64,000 bases of DNA from Deltaproteobacteria bacterium. GTDB taxonomy: Bacteria > Desulfobacterota > Syntrophia > Syntrophales > UBA2210. The stretch lies in NCBI GenBank assembly GCA_016933965.1, contig JAFGTS010000036.1, positions 1-64,000 of the forward strand, in the 5' to 3' direction. The notes below the pieces were generated by a model, which worked only from the letters and a program-made list of their open reading frames with translations, was not told the DNA's origin and ran no database searches. The number at the start of each line of letters is the position of its first letter. Within the stretch, counting starts at the first letter, position 1. A program made the translations under genes and the position numbers. Shown one piece after another: positions 59,720-64,000 of the stretch.

Positions 59720-61156
59720 ATGGGCATCAAAACGAGCGCGGAATACCTTGAAAGCCTGAAGAAACTGAAACCGAACGTGTACATCGCTGGCGAGAAGGTT
59801 GAGGATGTCTCGGCGAACAAGTTCTTCCAGCCTTCCATTCAGGAGATCTGTAAATTCTACGATTGGACCAATGACCCGGAAATGCGCGACGACTTTGTCT
59901 ACTGGTCGTCCCTTGTCAATGAAGAGGTCAGTTTCTGGACCCATATCAGGGAGACGAAGGAGGCGTTTGTCAAACTCCTGGAGATCATGAAGAAGAACAA
60001 CGCGCGAAACTTCTGTTCCTTCTGCATGGGCATCGGCCCCTGTGTTTTCTGGGCCACCACCTACGATATCGATCAGGCAAAGGGCACCAATTATCAGGAA
60101 CGGCTCAAGGAATTTTTCAAAAAACTCCAGCGGGAAGACCTGCGGTTCTGTCTCGGTGTCATGGATCCCAAGGGCGACCGGTCGCTCCCGCCGAGCAGGC
60201 AGGCCGACCCCGATCTTCACCTTCGCATTGTCGACAGGAACAGCGAGGGCATTGTCGTCAACGGTGCCAAGATGCACACCTCGAGCGCGCCGCTCGCCCA
60301 TTACATCTTCTGCGCCCCCGGCGGGTTTCTCGCCGAGGAGGACAAGGACTATGCCGTCTCCTTTGCAATTCCCATCGACACAAAGGGGATCACCTACATA
60401 ACCCGTCCCTCGCCGTGCCCCCTGAACGCGACCCCGATGACCAATCCCGCCAGCATCCGGCACAACATGGTCGAGTGTTTGACCGTGTTCGACAACGTGT
60501 TCGTCCCCTGGGAAAATGTCTTCATGGCCGGTGAATGGGAATTTACCGACCGTTTCATCCACTATTTTTCTTCCTACGGCAGGCCCGTAAAGGCCACCTG
60601 CATTTCGGCCCGGACCGACATGATCATCGGGGCGGCGTCCCTCATCTCCGAATACAACGGTGTCTCCCGGGCAAGCCATATACGGAGCAAGATCAACGAA
60701 ATGATGATCACCTCCAATATCGGGTGGGGGTGCGTCCTCGGCGCCGTGGCCAATTCGGTCCAGCATCCAAGCGGCATTCCGATCCCCGATATATCTCTCA
60801 GCAATTCCGGTCTCTATTACAGCAGGCTCAGATTCGTTGAATTCCTGGGCATGCTGATGGAGATCGCCGGCGGCGTGGTCACCACCATGCCGATCGAGGC
60901 GGATCTCAAAAACGAGGAAACGTGGCCCCTCATCGAAAAATACTTCAAGGCAAAAAGCGATATTCCCACCGAGGACCGGCTGAAGCTTCTTTATTTTATC
61001 CAGGAACTCACCGCGTCGCGATTCGGCGGCTATTTCCTTTCCAGCGCCATCTGCGCCGTGGGAACACCGGAGACCAATAAACTCGAAGTGCTCAGAAACT
61101 ACGATCTTCTGACACAGATCGAAAACGTGAAGGACATCTGTAACATCAAAAGCTGA
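59720..61156 (+). CDS. 4-hydroxybutyryl-CoA dehydratase / HpaB family protein
   Basis: This 478-residue protein belongs to the fold shared by 4-hydroxybutyryl-CoA dehydratase and 4-hydroxyphenylacetate 3-hydroxylase: an N-terminal helical part, a beta barrel (DPKGDRSLPPSRQADPDLHL) and a helical C-terminus (PTEDRLKLLYFIQELTASRF). Candidate Fe-S ligands are C99, C102 and C108, then H281 and C294. In the characterised dehydratase they are C99, C103, H292 and C299, so spacing and possibly chemistry differ. AGGAGGAG precedes ATG 59720. It lies between two acyl-CoA ligase genes and may act on an acyl-CoA made by one of them. Confidence 0.85.
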   Translation: MGIKTSAEYLESLKKLKPNVYIAGEKVEDVSANKFFQPSIQEICKFYDWTNDPEMRDDFVYWSSLVNEEVSFWTHIRETKEAFVKLLEIMKKNNARNFCSFCMGIGPCVFWATTYDIDQAKGTNYQERLKEFFKKLQREDLRFCLGVMDPKGDRSLPPSRQADPDLHLRIVDRNSEGIVVNGAKMHTSSAPLAHYIFCAPGGFLAEEDKDYAVSFAIPIDTKGITYITRPSPCPLNATPMTNPASIRHNMVECLTVFDNVFVPWENVFMAGEWEFTDRFIHYFSSYGRPVKATCISARTDMIIGAASLISEYNGVSRASHIRSKINEMMITSNIGWGCVLGAVANSVQHPSGIPIPDISLSNSGLYYSRLRFVEFLGMLMEIAGGVVTTMPIEADLKNEETWPLIEKYFKAKSDIPTEDRLKLLYFIQELTASRFGGYFLSSAICAVGTPETNKLEVLRNYDLLTQIENVKDICNIKS

Positions 61157-61187
61157 AGATGCATACAGATCAAGGAAGGAGGAAGTC

Positions 61188-62798
61188 ATGACCGGACGCA
61201 ATCCAATGATCGAGCTCTTGCAGAAAGAGACAACGCTGGGAGAAATGATCGAAAACAGGGCCCGGGAACTGCCCGACAAAACGGCATTGATCTTCTATGA
61301 CACGGAGATCACGTACGGGGAGCTCAACGAGAAGATCGACGCGCTCGCCACGGCCCTTCTCGAACGGGGGATCACGGCACAGGACCGCATAGCCATTATC
61401 ATGCCCACGAGGCCGGAGTTTCTGTATCTCTGGTTTGCCGCCTCGAAGATCGGCGCCTCTGTGGTGGGCCTCAATTTCCGTTACCAGCAGGAAGAAGTCG
61501 TTTACATGGTCACCAATTCAAAGCCGTCGGTCCTTGTCTGTATCAACGAATTCGCCTTCACCAACTACAATACCTTTCTCTCGGAGATCAAGGACAGGAT
61601 CCCCTCGGTAAAGCAGTTCATCTTTCTCGGGAAGACGGAATTTCCCGGTGCCATCGACCTCGATACGCTCATCGCGACCGAACCGGATCGTGCCGCGTTA
61701 TCGAAAGCGGCGCAGGCAGTGACGGGGAAAAATGATAATTTCATCATTTACACCTCGGGCACGACGGGAAAACCGAAAGGGGCCGTCCTGACCCAGAAAA
61801 GCATCCTGGCGATGATGAAAAGCTGGACAAAGAACCTGGAGCTGTCACCGGAAGACAGGATCCTCTGCATCCTTCCCCTGAACCATGTGGGAGGAGGCAC
61901 GATCATGGCCCTCTCTTCGCTCGCGAGCGGCATCACCCTCGCTCTGCACGATATGTTCGTCCCCGACCAGGTCGTTGATATAATCCGGAAGCACAACATC
62001 ACCCTCTTCGGCGCCGTTCCCACTGTTTTTGAGATCCTCTTTGCCGCCCTCCCCGATCTGGAGGCCGGCATGTTCCCAAGCGTTAAACTGACCGCCTACG
62101 GCGGTTCCCCGGCGACCCCGGAGGTCCTTAAGTTAATGAAAAAGAAGTTCGACGCGCCGGTCATGGCCTGTTACGGCTCCACTGAAACGAGCGGGTTCAT
62201 CACCTACACGAAACGGGACGATCCCTTTGAAAAGGCCATGACGGCAGGGCGGGTACCCGAAAGCGTCGAGGCGAAGATCGTCAAACCCGATACACGGGAA
62301 GAACTGCCCGCCGGGGAGATCGGTGAGATCGCCGTCAGATCCGACATGGTCTTCGACCGCTATCTCGACATGCCTGAGGAAACGCAACGGGCCTTCGATA
62401 AAGACGGCTGGTTCTACATGGGTGATCTCGGTTATTTTGACAAGGACGGTTTTCTCGTCATCGCGGGGAGAACCAAGGAGATGTATATCTCCGGAGGATT
62501 CAACGTCTATCCGAAGGAAGTTGAGGACTGCCTCGCTAACCATCCCGATGTGATCATGGCGGCTGTCGTCGGAGTTCCCCACGCCATCATGGGTGAAACG
62601 GGCGTCGCCTTCGTGATCAAGAACCCTGCGTCGGAGATCACCGGCGAGGACCTCAAGGAATTCTGCAAACCCAGACTGGCCGATTACAAGGTGCCGTCGA
62701 AGGTCTTTCTCGAAAACTCACTTCCCATGACCACCATCGGAAAGGTGCAGAAAACGGTCTTGCGGGAGACGGCCTGCGAGAGGCTGGGCCTGAAATAA
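61188..62798 (+). CDS. AMP-dependent acyl-CoA synthetase (second)
   Basis: This 536-residue ligase is clearly different from the one at 58077. Its motifs are YTSGTTGKPKGAVLTQKS, LTAYGGSPATPE, YMGDLGYFDKDGFLVIAGRT and the C-terminal TTIGKVQKT with the catalytic Lys. AAGGAGGAA precedes ATG 61188, 31 bases after the dehydratase-like gene, so the two are co-transcribed. A fatty- or aromatic-acid substrate is possible. Confidence 0.92.
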   Translation: MTGRNPMIELLQKETTLGEMIENRARELPDKTALIFYDTEITYGELNEKIDALATALLERGITAQDRIAIIMPTRPEFLYLWFAASKIGASVVGLNFRYQQEEVVYMVTNSKPSVLVCINEFAFTNYNTFLSEIKDRIPSVKQFIFLGKTEFPGAIDLDTLIATEPDRAALSKAAQAVTGKNDNFIIYTSGTTGKPKGAVLTQKSILAMMKSWTKNLELSPEDRILCILPLNHVGGGTIMALSSLASGITLALHDMFVPDQVVDIIRKHNITLFGAVPTVFEILFAALPDLEAGMFPSVKLTAYGGSPATPEVLKLMKKKFDAPVMACYGSTETSGFITYTKRDDPFEKAMTAGRVPESVEAKIVKPDTREELPAGEIGEIAVRSDMVFDRYLDMPEETQRAFDKDGWFYMGDLGYFDKDGFLVIAGRTKEMYISGGFNVYPKEVEDCLANHPDVIMAAVVGVPHAIMGETGVAFVIKNPASEITGEDLKEFCKPRLADYKVPSKVFLENSLPMTTIGKVQKTVLRETACERLGLK

Positions 62799-62893
62799 GG
62801 CCGGCTGATCAGGGAATACAATTGTCTTTTTGCAAAGGATCGGTGGGCGGACCACGGTGAGCCCGCGTGATATCGAACCCTATCCGACACGGG

Positions 62894-63205
62894 TCACTTT
62901 GTCGTTTTCTGAATGATATTTGTGTTCGTTTTCTGAGCGATAAAGCTGGCAATGCTCATCGCCGTGTCATTCGACAGTTCCTTCCGTATCTGCGCTCTGC
63001 CATGAAGTTCCGTCCTTGAAGACAACCGTGATGGATATTCTTTTTTGTGGCGATTTCCTGTTTTTGATAACTCCCTGCATTCTTGGGGAATTGGTCGGCA
63101 CCGGGCAATAAGGTGAAAAAGATATACGGAGCAAGCAGGAACAATAACGGCGATTGCGAATAATGCTATGAATGAAGACACGTTGCTTTCAATTATTTTG
63201 GTCAA
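62894..63205 (-). CDS. Small membrane protein, hypothetical
   Basis: This is a frame of about 103 residues with one strong hydrophobic segment near its start (SFIALFAIAVIVPACSVYLF), followed by a polar, Arg/Lys-rich tail. TTG 63205 has AGGAG nine bases upstream. TTG 63214 touches that site. It lies 28 bases downstream of the RhuM-Fic gene on the same strand and may be co-transcribed. No homology is recognised, and it could be non-coding. Confidence 0.4.
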   Translation of the reverse strand: MTKIIESNVSSFIALFAIAVIVPACSVYLFHLIARCRPIPQECRELSKTGNRHKKEYPSRLSSRTELHGRAQIRKELSNDTAMSIASFIAQKTNTNIIQKTTK

Positions 63206-63233
63206 CGTGGTCAACTCCTGCTTTCTTGATTGG

Positions 63234-64000
63234 TCAATTGTCCTTATTGATGAGATTGACGATTATGGTCGTTATGACGTCTTTCTCCTTCGGATCGCTC
63301 ATGGCGATCATCAACGTTAATGCCACCAAAGCGTTATCCGCTATCCTTTTTACTCCGTCGGGTCTGTAAAGCAAACCATTCCGTTCAAGAAACCAGGTAA
63401 AGATGGCAGCGGCAATACGCTTGTTCCCGTCCACGAATGAATGATTCTTTACAATGAAATACAGGAGATGGGCTGCTTTTTCTTCGATGCTGGGATACAG
63501 GTCCTTGCCGTCAAACGTCTGGTAAATCGTATCGAGAGAGCTGCTGAACGAGTTATCCTTTTCTTGTCCGAACAGGGTGGAATCGCTGAATCTTCCCCGC
63601 ATTGTTTTAATTGCCTTCTTCGCCTCTTTATAGGTGATTTGTTGTACGGTCCGGTCGGATGTGCCGCCTAACTCAAGCTTTCCGTAGTCGTACCGGTCAA
63701 GCGTGTCCAGAGCATAGTTGAAATCACCGATGACTTTCAGAAGGCCTTCCGATTCAGTGGTAGAAAGAAGTTTGCGGTCTGTTATATTTTCGATGAGCCT
63801 GATCGATTGTTTGAGTGCTTCGTATTTTTCGATCTGTGCCTGCAATCTCTTTTCATTAAGGGCATAACCGGTAACGAGATACTCTTTCAGTATTTTGTTG
63901 GCCCAGATGCGGAACTGGGTGCCCCGTAATGAATTGACACGATAACCGACAGAGATGATCATATCCAGATTATAAAAATCGATATTACGCGTTATTTCCC
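63234..64000 (-). CDS. RhuM-Fic/Doc fusion protein (partial, runs off right edge)
   Basis: At least 255 codons are open from the window edge to the stop at 63234, so the true start lies beyond 64000. The N-terminal part (NIDFYNLDMIISVGYRVNSL, GTQFRIWANKILKEYLVTGY) is the RhuM virulence-protein domain. The C-terminal part has the Fic/Doc motif HSFVDGNKRIAAAIFTWFL, whose GNKR resembles Doc (which transfers phosphate to EF-Tu) more than AMP-transferring Fic (GNGR). Such fusions are often found in defence or mobile regions. No antitoxin gene is visible in the window. Confidence 0.88.
   Translation of the reverse strand, partial: EITRNIDFYNLDMIISVGYRVNSLRGTQFRIWANKILKEYLVTGYALNEKRLQAQIEKYEALKQSIRLIENITDRKLLSTTESEGLLKVIGDFNYALDTLDRYDYGKLELGGTSDRTVQQITYKEAKKAIKTMRGRFSDSTLFGQEKDNSFSSSLDTIYQTFDGKDLYPSIEEKAAHLLYFIVKNHSFVDGNKRIAAAIFTWFLERNGLLYRPDGVKRIADNALVALTLMIAMSDPKEKDVITTIIVNLINKDN

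Overview
The window looks like a chromosome segment of a Gram-negative, probably anaerobic member of the Desulfobacterota (the former Deltaproteobacteria), perhaps close to syntrophic fatty- and aromatic-acid degraders. This placement is an inference. It rests on the lptD and pal genes (a cell with an outer membrane), the E. coli-like tRNA-secE-nusG-rplKAJL-rpoBC order, zinc-type forms of L33, L36 and S14, and the load of acyl-CoA ligase, acyl-CoA dehydrogenase, ferredoxin and radical-dehydratase-like genes. No rRNA gene, CRISPR array or complete insertion sequence was found.

Positions 1-31000 form one nearly gap-free plus-strand block for transcription and translation. It starts with tRNA-Thr, Tyr, Gly and Thr, then rpmG, tRNA-Trp, secE, nusG, rplKA, an L10 leader, rplJL and rpoBC. 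The str genes follow (rpsL, rpsG, fusA, tuf, rpsJ), then S10/spc/alpha genes from rplC to rplQ with secY, map, infA, rpmJ and rpoA. Two departures from the usual plan stand out. A strong intrinsic terminator lies between rpsJ and rplC. The tuf gene that follows the same four tRNAs in E. coli is absent here. A perfect hairpin with a T-tract closes the block after rplQ.

Positions 31000-45300 hold mixed housekeeping and metabolic genes: a small EF-Tu-domain-2-like protein, a metallo-beta-lactamase-fold protein resembling class II cyclic-nucleotide phosphodiesterases, folC, lptD, a TYW3-like hypothetical, rplM-rpsI, argC, cysS, greA, an isovaleryl-type acyl-CoA dehydrogenase, an orphan alpha subunit of an ADP-forming acyl-CoA synthetase, and a cysteine-desulfurase-family gene coupled to a DUF3343 gene, a pair linked in other genomes to selenium metabolism.

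Positions 45300-57900 are more accessory. They contain an AT-rich orphan GspE/PilB-type ATPase, pal, two small OB-fold-like proteins, a sigma-54 activator with a degenerate receiver, a 1121-residue zinc-ribbon/adenylate cyclase/ATPase/TPR signalling protein, and a ferredoxin plus Cys-rich GMC-type flavoprotein pair. A 56-base repeat, 53/56 identical, occurs in direct orientation at 51184 and 57877 and brackets the cyclase, ferredoxin and flavoprotein genes.

Positions 57900-62800 form an acyl-activation cluster: AMP-dependent CoA ligase, a divergent 4-hydroxybutyryl-CoA-dehydratase-family protein, and a second ligase. The right edge carries a small membrane protein and a RhuM-Fic/Doc protein that runs off the window. 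Three groups stand out as candidates for undescribed biology: the repeat-bracketed cyclase/ferredoxin/flavoprotein segment, the ligase-dehydratase-ligase cluster, and the orphan GspE with its novel N-terminus.
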